Made by a program: the position numbers and the translations under genes. The notes beneath the pieces were generated by a model. That model was not told the origin of the DNA. It did not search any database and was given only the letters and a program-made list of their open reading frames with translations. This document shows, in pieces, positions 33,263-46,395 of a DNA stretch of 64,000 nucleotides. The stretch is from Tetraselmis striata (Eukaryota > Chlorophyta > Chlorodendrophyceae > Chlorodendrales > Chlorodendraceae), in contig VCJN01002465.1 in assembly GCA_006384855.1 (NCBI GenBank), forward strand, positions 1 to 64,000, given 5' to 3'. Within the stretch, counting starts at the first letter, position 1. Each line of letters begins with the position of its first letter.

Positions 33263-34904
33263 CTGCCCTATAGTATAGCACTACTAACCTTCATGATGAC
33301 CGGAGATCCAGCTCAAAGTTCTCGGTGGGAGCTATTACCGAGAAACCGAATCGAGTCGGAGGGCGGATGAGGGTCATCGCTTCAGGTCGCTAGTGTCAGT
33401 CGCACGTCTGCGCACCTGGGCGACGATACTGGCGAGTGCACAGTAGCTGGTGGATTTCGCAGTCGATATAGTTGCCGGTTCGTAGCAAGCCAGAGGCGCG
33501 TTAGAGTGCGATTACACGGCTCGATGGCACTGTTGGAAGCTTCGGAGAGACTGCGACGAGTGCACCTGTGCGTGCACAACGACGAATGAGACTGCAGATT
33601 GTGTTGGTGGGAAACGCAGAAGTGCCTAGTCGTGCTGCCAGCAAGGAGTGTATATCTATGGCGGCTGGTGAGCGACCCAAACGGTATTGTGTGAGCATTG
33701 GAGCCACTGACAACTAGTGACACTGTGCGATTGGGGAGTCATGTCAGGGCTGACTGTACAAGCAGGGCCAATGTCATGTCATGACCTCGTACAACTTGCG
33801 TAGTCACTACATGACGTGATAATGTGACAATGCGGTCCTTTGTCCCGCACGCATGCTTCAGAGCGATACGAGTAATTATCCCCCAGGCCAGCAGACGGCG
33901 GGGGGTATTCTTCAGAGCGGTACTCGTACGTCACCGCGGTGTCGTTATTACATCATTATTTGTGCAAAAAATCATCAGGCATCGTAGGTCATCCTGGAGC
34001 ATGTTGTAGAGCCACGGGTCACGCAGCTTTGCCACGACTGCCTTATCGACCGCTCCGATGTGTAACGGAGCAGCAGGGAAAAGGGGGGCGGGGGGGGGGG
34101 GGGGGGGGGGGGCACGTGTGTTCTCCTTGCCGTCTAGTATACAAAGACACATCACATCACATCACATCACATCACATCACATCAAATCACACATGGCGGT
34201 ACAGCAAGGCCTTGTGGACACAAAATCTAGGGGGCACGCAAGAGCGGCGGCCGTGGCCTCCGCTCGGTATCGTGTTACAAGGCGTCGAGAAAGTCGAAGC
34301 AAGCCGCCTGCTGTTGCTGCGCCTCCCACTCGGTCAGCCTGCTTATCGTGAGCTGCACATGCAGCAGCAGCATCGGGTAGTCGCAGCGCATCGTGGCGGT
34401 GGCGGTGGCGCTGTCGCCCGGCAGTGGGGCCGCTGTTGGCGCCGCCTGGCGGGTGACCTCCACGCGGTAGTCCCCCACCACTGTCGCCTCGCCCCCCTGC
34501 CATCAGGGCAGCAGGCAAGGCTGAAGGCTCAGCACATCAGACGATTTAACTGTCTAGGCCAACCCCCCTAAATGATGCGTGAATTGTAGCATCTGATTCC
34601 ATAATCCCATGAGACTGCCTATAAATTGGTTGTGCTGTCCTGATGGGTAGCGACGCACTTTGAACAACGTGAACATTTGATGTAGAAATCGGGGTGTGGG
34701 CTTTGCGTTACTACATCCGTAACATATACGTGATCATTTCGCCTAGATCTAAGCCAGAAAGGGCATGGCACGTTCTCAAAGAATGCGTTCTTCAAAATGT
34801 GTCGGCACCCGTGATACGCATTTTGAGCGTTTCGCACTTGTTACTTCTTTTTGTAGAAGCTGACCAGATGCAAAGCGCTTATCATGCCGGAACCCCGAGT
34901 GTAC
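32345..34904. other. Gene-poor, repeat-rich stretch
   Basis: No conserved protein seen. Contains G22 at 32847-32868, a GT dinucleotide run at about 33227-33261, G23 at 34090-34112 and an ACATC pentamer run at about 34149-34187. Some minus-strand frames near 34.2-34.5 kb are open but lack any recognisable motif. Confidence 0.5.
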
Positions 34905-37580
34905 TCAGCGGTGCATAGAGAGGGCTCTCATCAATGCCATTGTGAAAGGCGCCAGAGAGGCAGGATGGGCAGCAGCAAAAGGCAGGCGCACCATTGCGGC
35001 TCCACTGCCTGCGCCGCGGAGGGCCAGCACTGCCGCGCCCTCCGCCTCCCCACACCGCAGCATATCCAGCTCTGCGCTCCAGAAGCTGCGGCCCTCCTCC
35101 TCCCCGGCCGCCTCCCTCTCCCCCTCCCGCCGCCCCTCGTCCTCCACGCCCCGCGCCTGCGCCGTGTCCATCTCGGGATCGTAGTCTAGCGGCGGCCCGG
35201 GAGCGCTCTCGGCCGGCGGGGCCACGGGGGTGGTGTGCAGGCTGACAGAGAAGCTGTCGCCAGGCGGGCCAAAGCTGACCTGTGGTTGGGGGCACAGTCT
35301 GTCAGGCGCAGCGGCAGTACCTCCTGTGGCATCTTGCACGGGATACCCTGCCGTCTCTAGGGGAGTGAGCATGTCATTGATTGGGGGCATTGCCTGCTGC
35401 AGCGCCCGGGCCTGCGTGGTCAGCCACAGGGCGCAGCTCTCGCCCGGCGCGAGGTGACAGCAGCGCACGCCGTCGGCGCCACCGGCATCCAGCAGCGCCT
35501 CCGCGCGGTCCACCGCCACGTGGGCCATCACGGAGGGCGCCGCGAGGGACTCCAGGCCGGAGCCCTGCCAACGCAGCGGCGGGGCGTGTGGGCAGACAGC
35601 AGAGCGCAACAAACACGCGCAGCGGCTGGGGCAAAGCGGGGACACTGGAGGAGAGGGGAACATGCAAACGTGCGATGCCTGCTACAACCAACTGCCGCCA
35701 AGACAGTGGAAAGGATGGAAAAGAGGCGCCACGTCTGGTACAGAGTGAAAATCGTCGCGCTGTTTATAATGGGTGCACCATACGGGTCGAGAAATAATGA
35801 TTTGTTTCGCTCCGGGGAGTCAGTGATACCCACATATTCCGTGTAACATTCATTCCGTGATACTGTCCTGGCGTAGTCTGGCATACTTCCCAAGGCAATC
35901 AGAGTCTCCTTCTTCACAATGAGGATGAAGAATGTCCGGAGCGTGGTTGCAAATCCGGAGAGGATCCGGAGCGTGGTTACGGGTCCCCATCACAGGGAGT
36001 TGGGGGGGAGGGGGGCTCACCATGGAGGCGCGCATGCCTGAGCCGCTGCCGGCCATGGGCGGCTCCGCCAGGGTGGATTTGGGGGACAGCTCCGGCGACG
36101 GCGACGCTGTGGCGCCCCCCAGCGTCTCCAGCCGCATGATGCGAACCCTGCCGGCGTTGTGCGGCAGCAACATGTGAGAAGCAGGAGGCATCGCAACGGG
36201 TACGCTGCCGAGGGGCAAGCATGCAGGGCACGGCAACAACCCGGCAGACAGTGCTGCTGCTGCTGCTCTTGCCTGTGTATCGATGTAGGTTCATATATGT
36301 AACTGAGAACTTTTGCCCATTTCCTTACCTGTACAGACCCACATGGCAGGTCCGGAAGCAGTCCGGCAGGTGACCGCCTGGGCCTGGGTACAATCGCCCA
36401 CCTGCCATGTGCTGTAGGTGGCCGCTGATCATGATGGCCTCCCGGGCGCAGCGCGGCTGAGCCTGCGAAGGACACATAGCGGGCGCTCAGGGCATATTCC
36501 AGTGGTAGAGTGCCCAGAGAACCCACAGCCCAACACTCCCATTCCCACGAGCACATCACCGCAAACTGAGCAGTCTGGGCCGCCACCTCCTCATTTCCCC
36601 GTGGCTCTTGGCCCATCGCCGGCCCACTCCCAACGACCGGGGTCAATCCAGTTGGCGCTGCAGTGGAAAGCGACAGTGCCGGCAGCCCCGACCCGGCCAG
36701 CAACTCGTCCATCGACACCGGAGCCCTCCGTGCGGTGGCGGCGGCGGCCGGGGCCGACGCGCGTGTCGGTGCCCGCGGCAGCACGGCGCAGCAGTGCAGG
36801 CAGAGCGTGTTGCCGCCGTCGCGCAGCATCTCGCCTGCCAGGCTGAGCTGCACATTGTGGCAGCGCCAGACGCGGGTCATCAGCACGTGTATATGAAAAT
36901 CACATAGACTTAACATTTGTTTGCGTGGCAGCTCTGCAGCTGATAGCCGAGCCGGCTGGCTGGCCAGCCGGCTGGCTGGCTCGATGGGCGCTTGCCTCCA
37001 GGCTGCTGCCTCCGCCACCGCCGTGGTCCACCTGTACCGTATCGCCAGGCGAGAGCGTGTGCACGCCTGCGCCGTCACGCGTGGGCAGCCAGCGCGATCA
37101 GCCAACCACAGCCGACGGCCTGGGGAGTGAGGGAGTCGGACACCGGCAGCAGCGAACTCGAGAGTGGACCGAGATGGCACCCACCCAGGTAGAATGGCGA
37201 CTTCACCACGTCCCGGACGGTGGGAAGCGCATCTTGTGGGCGGAGATAAGGGAGAGGGCAAGGCGGCACCGCTGTCAGCACCTGTGCCATCGGCCTGCCG
37301 GAACGCCGACATACTGCCCGTTTTCATCACACCCACAGGTAAATACACCGATACCTGTACCCTCTGCCACAACACGGGTACAGATTAACCCCCGCCAAGC
37401 CCGCCAGGGTTTGGAGGTCGCCTACCAACCACGTCCACGACGGGCCTGAGCGGGGCGCCCCGCTCATCCAGCTGCGCCTGCCCCTCGCGGTCCGCCTCCT
37501 GGGGCGCATCGGCCTTGCCGCTCGGCGGCCCGAAGATCGGGGGCAGCGGACCCAGCGGCATGCCGGCGTTGACCTGCGTG
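34905..37580 (-). CDS. Unrecognised multi-exon protein
   Basis: Several minus-strand blocks have high GC at third positions and plausible GT/AG borders: about 37577-37440 (MPLGPLPPIFGPPSGKAD), 37271-37190 (PYLRPQDALPTVRDVVKSPF), about 36870-36640 (WRCHNVQLSLAGEMLRDGGN, TLCLHCCAVLPR), about 36176-36020 (LLPHNAGRVRIMRLETLGG) and 35570-34905 (VMAHVAVDRAEALLDAGGA, HLAPGESCALWLTTQARAL, a Glu/Arg-rich acidic stretch, then SGAAMVRLPFAAAHPASLAPF). Phrases such as LAPGESCALWL and VRLPF suggest Ig-like beta-sandwich repeats, as in trafficking-complex subunits, but this is only an impression. I do not recognise the family. Start, exon number and phases are not settled. Confidence 0.45.
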
Positions 37581-38892
37581 TGCAACCGGCGGCCGCTGGC
37601 GCGGCTGGCGTGCCGTGACTGCCCTGTTCGTACTCCTGCTCACCCGACTGACGGTATGGTTGACCTGCTTGAAGGGCGGGCCTGCTGCTTGGCGTCGGCG
37701 TGCTGGTGCTACGACCCTACTACCTCCCATGCGCGTGTTATTCCCGAAGATATAGCGACTAGGCGCTTGGTTGGCTGAGCCGGGGCGGCAGCCGGACAGG
37801 CGGTGCGCGTGGTCCGCGCGCGCCCGCATAAAATAAATTGTTTTCCGCCCCCGGGACAGGACGGAAAAATATAATATTAATGATGGAGACATCGTTGCGA
37901 TATAAATACATTCATCCGTGTAATGTACAAAACGATAACGGAATATGGTATATAATCGGCCACGACGAGGGAACACCGAAATGTACGGCAGACGATACAC
38001 ACTACGCGTACTAGCTAGTAGAGTTAATACCGAAATCAATAATCCCGCGATAATCCGCAGCATATTATTTAAGGATTATATATCACATCCGCATTGTTCC
38101 CGGAGCGCCGCCACCCCTCGGCTTGCCTCCAGCCAGCGCAAGCAGCACCAAGCCCGATTGTCATCAGCGCCGTTGGCAGCCGCCCCCGCTCATCCGGCGT
38201 CGCGAGCCCATCCACGCTCAGTACCGCCCCACACGCGGGCAGCTACTAGCGACAGAGCGTATCGCACCCCTGGACACCTGTCGGATCCCGAGCTTTGCGT
38301 CCTTTGTACAGGTGAGCCCGGATCGCTGCCGGCCGCCCGCCGCGCTGCACGCGCCCTGGATCCGGCTGTCCAACGGGCCGCCGCCGCCGCCGGTCGGGAA
38401 GCGCGGGAGCAGGCGGCGCCGCACGGGCAGCGGGGGACGGCCGGAACCAACGCGAGCCGAGTTGAAATGGGGGAGCGGGGTCGGGGTATGTATCAACGGG
38501 CCTGGCTTCAGTCGTAGCAGATGACGGGAGGTGTTCCGGCCTCGCTCGCACCAGGGCTGGCAGGGCCCGGCGGCGCGGTCGCCTGGGGGAGGCCTCCGCG
38601 GAGCTGCCGAATATTGATTGTGTGTGTGTGTGGGGGGGCGGGGGAGGGGGGGGGGTGGTGTCGGAGCAGGAGGGGGCAGCGGACAGGAAGGTACAGAGCC
38701 CGTTTTGGCGCGCAGACGGCAAACGTAGCGGGGCGCCAAGCCAGGACAGAGGCTCAGCCGCAGTGCGCAGGTTGCGGTGTCGGGCAAGGGGGGGGGGGGG
38801 GGGGGGGGGGGGGGTGAGGTGCTGAGGATGAGGCTCCCCTGCTGTAGCTGCCCGCAGCGCGCGCCCGGTGAGGCGCGACCGCGCACCGCACC
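37581..38892. other. Intergenic region upstream of eIF2-gamma
   Basis: Likely divergent promoter region between the unrecognised gene (minus) and eIF2-gamma (plus). Its middle (37850-38100) is AT-rich, with TATATA and AATAAT strings. A TG/G-rich stretch sits at 38618-38655, and G27 at 38788-38814 lies about 80 bases before the eIF2-gamma ATG. Confidence 0.4.
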
Positions 38893-41800
38893 ATGGCCAA
38901 GAGGGGGCATGGCCTGAAGGAGCAGGACCTGGCGAAGCTCAACCCGGCGGAGCTCACGCCACTCACACCTGAGGTCATCAGCCGGCAGGCCACCATCAAC
39001 ATCGGTCCGCCCCGCCACCCCCCTCTCCCCGGTTCCACCTTCACGCAGTGAGGTAGATCGATGAGCACGTGGCCGATGGATCTGGGTGCTGGCTCGATTC
39101 TGCGGTGGCGGTGGCAACAACCGCGGCTGCCGCGTGTCCTCCGTTCCCAGGCATGTGCTGAGTTTGCCCGCCGCTGGATGTCCTCCCCCCTGGGGCAGGT
39201 ACCGTTGGTCATGTGGCGCACGGTAAGTCGACGGTCGTGAAGGCCATCAGCGGCGTGCAGACGGTGCGCTTCAAGAACGAGCTGGAGCGCAACATTACGA
39301 TCAAGCTGGGCTACGCCAACGCCAAAATCTACAAGTGCAAGGATGAGGCGTGCCCGCGCCCGGCGTGCTACCGCGCGTACGGCTCCGGCAAGGAGGACAA
39401 CCCCAAGTGCGAGGTGCCGGGCTTCCAGGACAAGGAGATGGAGCTGCTGCGCCACGTGTCGTTCGTGGACTGCCCCGGCCACGACATTCTGATGGCCACC
39501 ATGCTGAACGGCGCCGCCGTGATGGACGGCGCGCTGCTGCTGATCGCGGCCAACGAGTCGTGCCCGCAGCCGCAAACGAGCGAGCACCTGGCGGCGGTGG
39601 AGATCATGCGGCTGAAGCACATCATCATCCTGCAGAACAAGATCGACCTCATCAGCGAGAGCGCCGCCACCAACCAGCACGAGACCATCCAGAAGTTCAT
39701 CGACGGCACCATCGCCGACGGCGCGCCCATCGTGCCCATCTCCGCGCAGCTCAAGTACAACATCGACGTCGTGTGCGAGTACATCACCAAGAAGATCCCC
39801 ATCCCCGTCAGGTAGCTGCCCCCACCGCCCGCCCGCCCGCCTGCCTGCCTGGAAGAGCCGCCCATCCGGCGGGGGATTGCTCGACACACGCGAGCCTGAC
39901 ATTCCAACGACATCGAGGGTAAGAAGGGGGGGCTGACCGGGGGGGGGGGGGGGGGGGGAGGGGGTGAAGCTGGCGGGTTCCAGGGTTAGGGCTGCTGTGT
40001 CTGAACCAAAGGTGTCGAGGGTGTGCATCGGGTACCCACCTCGTGATGTTAGGCTGGCCGCTGACCATTCATCACCTACGCGTGCCGGCGCGGTCAGCAG
40101 AACAGTGCGAATGAGAACCTGCCCTCCCCGCCAGCGGTCAAATACAGACGGAACGAAATGGAGTCATGGATGCTGTTCTTCTTGGTTGCATGCAAGCCCG
40201 GTTTGAGGCGCATGATGGGAGTGTTTTTATGGGTGCTGCGGCACCAGTACTCACAGCGGCATAGCGGCCGAGCTCGTGTCATTATTCGCGCAACCTGTAC
40301 TCGCGTCCCTTTCCTCTATAACACGCACCTATTCCATGCACACTCTGTGACTGTTGCGAAACTGGGCTTCATTGCGTGTGAGGTCCGGAAGCGAAAGAAA
40401 TGAGCACCCGGGTACTATTCCTGAACGCTGGCCTGAATAATTCATATATTTTCGCCGGAAGTTCTTGGGTTACACGCACAGGACTCACATGCACTTTCGC
40501 CCCCCCCCCCCCCCCCCCCCCCCCCTAATATGTATGTTGCTCCTGATTGCCCAGCTTTGTCATGATATGAAATCATGGCCCTGCCCGCCTGACCCCCCCG
40601 CCCCCGCCCCCCTTGGGTCCTTTTGCTGTTTGCCAGGGACTTCACCTCCCCGCCGCAGATGATCGTGATCCGCTCCTTCGACGTGAACAAGCCCGGCTCG
40701 GAGGTGGACGAGCTCAAGGGCGGCGTCGCGGGCGGCTCCATCCTGCAGGGCTGCCTCAAGATGGGGCAGGAGATCGAGGTGCGGCCCGGCATCGTCACCA
40801 AGGGCGCGGACGGCCAGGTCAAGTGCCTGCCCGTCTTCTCCCGCATCGTCACGCTCTTCGCGGAGCAGAACGAGCTGCAGTACGCCGTGCCCGGCGGCCT
40901 CATCGGCGTGGGAACCACGGTGCGCTGCTCCCCCCCACCCCCACCCTTTCCTCTCTGCAGCGCCCAGCGGCGTTTGCGCCAAACCATTGAACTCGATACA
41001 CATATGTTCATAGAGTCAAGACCCTAAAGAATCTAATGCTTTTTATTGTATATTACATGAATAAGAGCATAAGTAGGGTTACTGCTAGAACCACCGCCCA
41101 ACCAGGCGGTATGTAGAATCAAAACAAAAAGACAAACAGCAAATACGAAAGCATCTTCGCTTAGGTTCTTTTAGGGTTTGTATTCATCCGCCGTGCTCTT
41201 CCCTCCATGCGATCAACATGCCCGCCTCGCCGCTCCCGCGCGGCGTCCCGGCGGCATGTGTGCTTGCCCTCCCTTCGCCCACGGCATAACCTGTTAGCAC
41301 ACGGTGTATACCGGACCGGTGCCTGTCCTGCCATACGGCAGCGACGGAACACTTGTCGTAAAAGGAGACGGCGGACCCGGCGACACTTTGCGATCGAGAC
41401 GGCGTCGTCCTGATGCTTCGTATCTACCCGGCGCTGTGCACATGGAACTCCTCAGTGGAGCGTGCCTCTGAATCCCCCCTTTGCCCCCTTCTTTTCGCGC
41501 CAGGTGGACCCCACCCTCACCCGCGCGGATAGGCTGGTGGGGCAGGTGCTGGGCGAGGTGGGCGCGCTGCCGGACGTGTACACGGAGCTGGAGATCAACT
41601 TTTTCCTGCTGCGGCGCCTGCTGGGCGTGCGGACGCAGAGCGGCGAGAAGCAGGGCAAGGTGGCCAAGCTGACCAAGAACGAGACGCTCATGCTCAACAT
41701 CGGCTCCATGTGCACCGGCGCGCGCGTGCTGGCCGTCAAGAGCGACCTCGCCAAGCTGCAGCTCACGTCGCCCGTGTGCACCAAGGAGGGCGAGAAGCTG

Positions 41801-41896
41801 GCGCTGAGCCGCCGCGTAGAGAAGCACTGGCGCCTCATCGGCTGGGGCCAGATCCAGAAGGGCCTCAAGATGGACCTGCCCAGCAAGGCCGTCTAG
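38893..41896 (+). CDS. EIF2S3: Translation initiation factor eIF2 subunit gamma
   Basis: The GTP-binding subunit of eIF2, which brings Met-tRNAi to the 40S ribosome in the cytosol. Exons: 38893-39004, 39199-39811, 40637-40919, 41504-41896. The lengths sum to 1401 bases, giving 466 aa, the normal size, and phases join exactly. G1 is GHVAHGKST, and the first intron falls just before it. G2 region: [16 protein letters not shown] zinc-ribbon-like insertion follows: [12 protein letters not shown]3: DCPGHD. G4: NKID. Domains II and III contain [18 protein letters not shown] and the C-terminal GWGQI. The start ATG sits in ACCATGG. The introns hold long G and C runs (39939-39958, 40500-40525). No disabling change seen. 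Confidence 0.97.
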
Positions 41897-41986
41897 CTAG
41901 GCTGTAGCGACCCCGCCGCTCTGAGGCTCAGCCGCGCCGCCCCTCCCCCCGAGGCCGCGGCCGCACAAAAGGGCCAACCGCAACCA

Positions 41987-41991
41987 TGTAA
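41987..41991 (+). terminator. TGTAA polyadenylation-type signal
   Basis: TGTAA 91 bases after the eIF2-gamma stop. This is the usual signal in chlorophycean algae and supports the taxonomic reading. Confidence 0.5.
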
Positions 41992-43102
41992 TGCACCTCC
42001 CCCGCCCCCCTCTCCTCCCGGTGTCCACCCGCCCCCCTTCTCCCCAACACACATTCATCTCTTACTACCTCCCTCACACCTAAACATAGAACATACGAAC
42101 ACAAACGGTCGGCAGATATACAACGTGTTTGACCCCCTTCCCCCCTCTCGGGCGAAGAGGGAAACACTATTAAAACGTAGAACAACCCGGAATGCAGCAC
42201 GAATACATCATGAGGTCAGCGCGAAGGTGGAAAACAACTCCTGATTTTCGTGCCCCGCAAATCGTGTTTATTTCTGGTGTAGGGAGACATGTGATGACCT
42301 ACATCGAGTACTCATGACAATTAGTTGGGATCCCCTGGTCGCAAAAATAGTTAACTATTTGGCAGCATTGAGCCGACGCCTCCATCATGCCATACTCGGG
42401 CTATATTTTGTATACTGTCATCAGATACATGCAGTATATATCCTTTCCCTTTGCGACTCGCGAGGAGGTAGGAATCAATAAAGTGGGTACATTGACATTA
42501 CTTCCATAGTGAACAGTTCTATAGTGCAACTACCTCTATAGTGCAAGGGGGGTGGGGAGGGGGGTAGTGTCACTGCAGAGGTAATGTCACTGTATGTGCA
42601 AAGCATGGTGACAGTACTCTTTTTCAAGTGAGAGTTAGTGCCGCCCCCCCCCTGCGCGGGGGCGGTGAAGAAGCGTATTGCATGAGTCATCACAAGTCAG
42701 CAGAGCACATCGCGCACACACCAAATCATCAATGGTGGAAAACCTGGATGCAAGGCTCTTTCACACGTGAGTTCGTGGGCGTTCATCCGCGAGCTAAATC
42801 CGCTGCCACCGTTCACTTGTTCACTGCACTTGCGCAGCGCCAGATGTCAGTTTTATTGGACTCCGTCAATGGCTGAAAGTAAGTTCCAACATGCCTGCTG
42901 ATTTACATCAACATCGGCCGGCTAAGCTGCCGGCCCCGCCAACTCGCACCACCAACTCAACTGCACCAAAAAGCGGCTACCGGTGTGCGGCTTGTCTACC
43001 TCTTGTCAAGCCATGCTGCCGTGGAGCTAGCTACTTTCCCCGCGCGGCTGACGTCTAGGCTCGGTCTCCCCCCGCATGGGGCGTGCCCCGGCGGTAACAT
43101 GC
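41992..43102. other. Convergent intergenic region
   Basis: Between the 3' ends of eIF2-gamma (plus) and UGPase (minus). On the minus strand a TGTAA lies near 42905, about 200 bases after the UGPase stop. A small repeat with TATAGTGCAA/CTATAGTG is at 42510-42545. No gene seen. Confidence 0.45.
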
Positions 43103-46100
43103 TCAGACTGCGGCGGCAATCTTGTCGGGCGTGACAGCGCCTGAGTAGGTGCCGGGCTCCAGCAGCACAGGCTCCTCGCCCTCTGCGGCAGCGTGGGCAA
43201 CGTTGGTGATTAGCCGCCGGTAATTAATGCTAGCGATATCTGACGGGTGCAATAGACTACAAATACAGCGATAGTGTATGTGTAGAAGTATGCGAGTGTA
43301 TATGCATGCGACCGTGAACTTGTACATGTGGGTGTATGTGCACGGGCGTGTGTATATGTATGTGTATACTGTGTATGTATATTTATGTGAATGTGGATGT
43401 GTACATGTATATGAAGAAGAATGTGTATGTATGTGAATGTGTATGTGAATAGGTATATGTTTGTATGTATATGTAGATGAACATGTATATGTATGTGAAC
43501 AGGCATATGTATGTGCATGTGTATAGTACATGCATTGTATACATCTCCGTGCTCATCTGTGTATGTATGTGAAAGTGAATGTGAATGTGAATGTGTATAT
43601 GTACATGTGATATATGTATGTGTATATAATGTGCATGTGCTATGTACATGTGTATTACATATAATAACTTATCATGACGTCGATTGTCAGAAAAAATATA
43701 TATCTATATCACTGGCCTTCTGAATTAATTCACACGCTTTGAGTACACCAGCGAGTCGCATGTCAGTTTAAGTACCAGTAGTTTTTTTCCATTACATCAG
43801 CGAGTATCCAGTATATAGCCCCACCGTGATGATGTAATCTAGCTGTGTAATTATGACACGTGTGTGGCGATGGTGGATTATAGTATTGACGTATAATGCT
43901 CATAATAGTGTTTAGTCATGACATATGGCTCTGCACTATACGGGTACCTTACGGCATATAAGCTACCGCGAAATGACCTTCGTGGATTAGAATGTGTATA
44001 CATGTACGTGAATGTGTATGTGTACGGGTATATGTATGAATGTGTATACGAGACGCCTTTGGCGGCCTCGGGCTCTGGTGAGAAAACGCAATTGAGAAAG
44101 CTAGTGAAAGCGACCTGACAAAAGGAGTACTCCTTTTAATTAATCGCTGACCATTTCGCCCATTATTGAGCACTACGCTCCTGCTCCCGGGCCTCCGGCC
44201 CACTCGGGGGATCCCGCCCTCTCCTCATCCCATCGGTGTTGCGCCAGAACTCGTGCCCATGTCCCTCCGCCTCCCCCCTCCTGTTCCCGCTTCAGAGCCA
44301 CAGGGACCCGAGAGCCACAGGGAGCCCTGCACGCTACTGCGCGCATCGACTGCAAACGGACGAGGACCGCGCTGGCCGCGGCGCTGCGCCCCTCACCCGC
44401 AAGGTCACCCCTCTGAACTCCCCACCCGCCAGCGGCTTCAGCTGCCGGCGGCTCGCGCAGACCCCTACTGGTCTGAATCCGATGATATCGGCGCCTCACC
44501 AGCGCCGATGCGCGCAGACCGGATCTGCTGTCGTCACGCATTAGGGCGTCCAGCGGAACCTCAAATAAACCGAATTGATTGCATATCCGTAGGACCACTC
44601 GAGTGCGAGACTGCATTTCGGTTAGTTGTCATACCTCCAGGCGGGCACACAGACACAGAGTTTGTATCTGGTTAGATGTACGGGTAGGTTTATGTGAATG
44701 CTTTTTCATTTGTATATGCAAGAAGGGTCATCCCATGGCCGGCTCCCGGCCTTGCACGGCGCCGGTCAGGGGGCAGGAGGGCCTCCGCACCGTTGGTAAT
44801 GGTCACATCGCCCTCGAGCATCACGCTGGGCCCAAACTTGACCGGCCCGCTGACCCGCAGGCTGGTGCACTGCGCCATGGAGGGGTACGCCGCCACGAGC
44901 GCCGCCATCTTGTCCACCAGCTTGTAGTGCTTGTCGTCCAGCTTCACAAACGGCACGCGCGCGGAGGCGAGCTCCACCGTGGAGGCGGGCGTGACGTGGA
45001 ACGCGTCGCTGCGCAGCGCAAAGAGCTCGTTGCACGTCTTGACGGGCGAGAAGCGCGAGCGCGGCACCACGATCGCGCCCGCGTTGTCAAAGCACTCGAT
45101 GGCGGAGCCCATCGCCGTCTCCAGCTGGAACACCTGAGGGGCGCGGCGCACAGGCGGGGGGGGTAAAGGATTGCCGGTGACGTTCGTCCCCCCGACAGGG
45201 AATGTGGGGATGCATCCAGGCGGGGTCGCGAACCTTGGCGGTGCTGGAGTCGCGGGGGTTGACGGTCTTGCTGTTCTTGATAAGAGGCAGGGGCAGCACG
45301 CCGTTGGAGGCCTGCATCCAGAGAAACAGAGAAGAGGGTGGGGGGGGGCTCTGTTCAGAGGTGGCACACCCGCTCGCATGCCCCTTGTTGCGCTCCCTGC
45401 TGCTCCCACAAAAGCTCGTATCCGCCACGAGTGCCCTCAGAACTAACCCGCCGGTTACGCCCCATCTGGATCATTCGCTGAACCCCCCCCCCCCCCCCCC
45501 CACACACACACGACCGACAAAAGCACGCGACAGCAGCCATCAAAGATCGGGTGTCGACACGGTAAGAATAACACTGCGGCAAAGAACCCGGTCTTCCTGT
45601 CATAGGTCAAATGAAGATGAAACCGGAGCAGAGCGCTAGCGAATGTGCCCATAGGTTGCACACAAGGCAAGTCTGAGCTTATAATAGATCAAGGCTCTTA
45701 CTATAGGCGCTCCACCGGCGCCCGTAGTCAGCAGTCATTCGCCCATTCGTACATATAACGACTCTGAGAGAAACCATACATGGAGCTGTAGGTGGTTGGC
45801 AGGCCTGACGGCATCCCTGTTGGGTTAGCAGCTGAGCCCTTATAACGACTCACATAATTACATCCAAAAGTATGAGACGCCCTGTGGCAGACCTCCGCCC
45901 CGGGTGAGGAAACGCAGTTGAAAAAGCTAGCAAAACCAATGCAAACTGACGACATATATGTTATCGCCGATTATCTCATCCGTTGAGCACTACGCCCTTC
46001 CTCACGGGCCTTCCGGCGCGCTCGGGGCATCCCGCCATCATTCCATCCCACCGCTGCTGCGTCACTACTCATGCCCGTGTCCCCCCCCCCCCCCCCCCCC

Positions 46101-46342
46101 ATCGCCTATGCACGCAGACCAAATCAGCCGTTGTCACTTAAAATCCTTAAACCCTAAACCCAGCAGGGCATCCAACGGAACCGCGAATACGAAATGTACC
46201 GAACTGATTGCAGATCCGTAGGGCCACTCGTTTTCGATTTCCGGGCGGTCAGACAGACACAGACACAGTGTTTTTAGGTATTCACGATATCATGAGAGAA
46301 TTTTACACATATATATGTATATATGTGTAGGTATATGTATAC

Positions 46343-46395
<53 letters not shown>

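Noticed and set aside
38218-39120. Minus-strand 300-residue frame opposite the eIF2-gamma start
   Set aside because: It runs through G/C homopolymer and CA repeat and opposes a clear coding exon; no motif.
39350-39922. Alternative frames within eIF2-gamma exon 2
   Set aside because: The frame with G1, G3 and G4 motifs is decisive; the others are shadows of high-GC third positions.
44166-44675. 169-residue frame within UGPase intron 8
   Set aside because: It coincides with dispersed repeat family B, is not conserved in its other copies, and has no motif.
46147-46159. Interstitial telomere (AAACCCTAAACCC)
   Set aside because: Fewer than two plant-type units, inside a dispersed repeat; too short to mean a former chromosome end.
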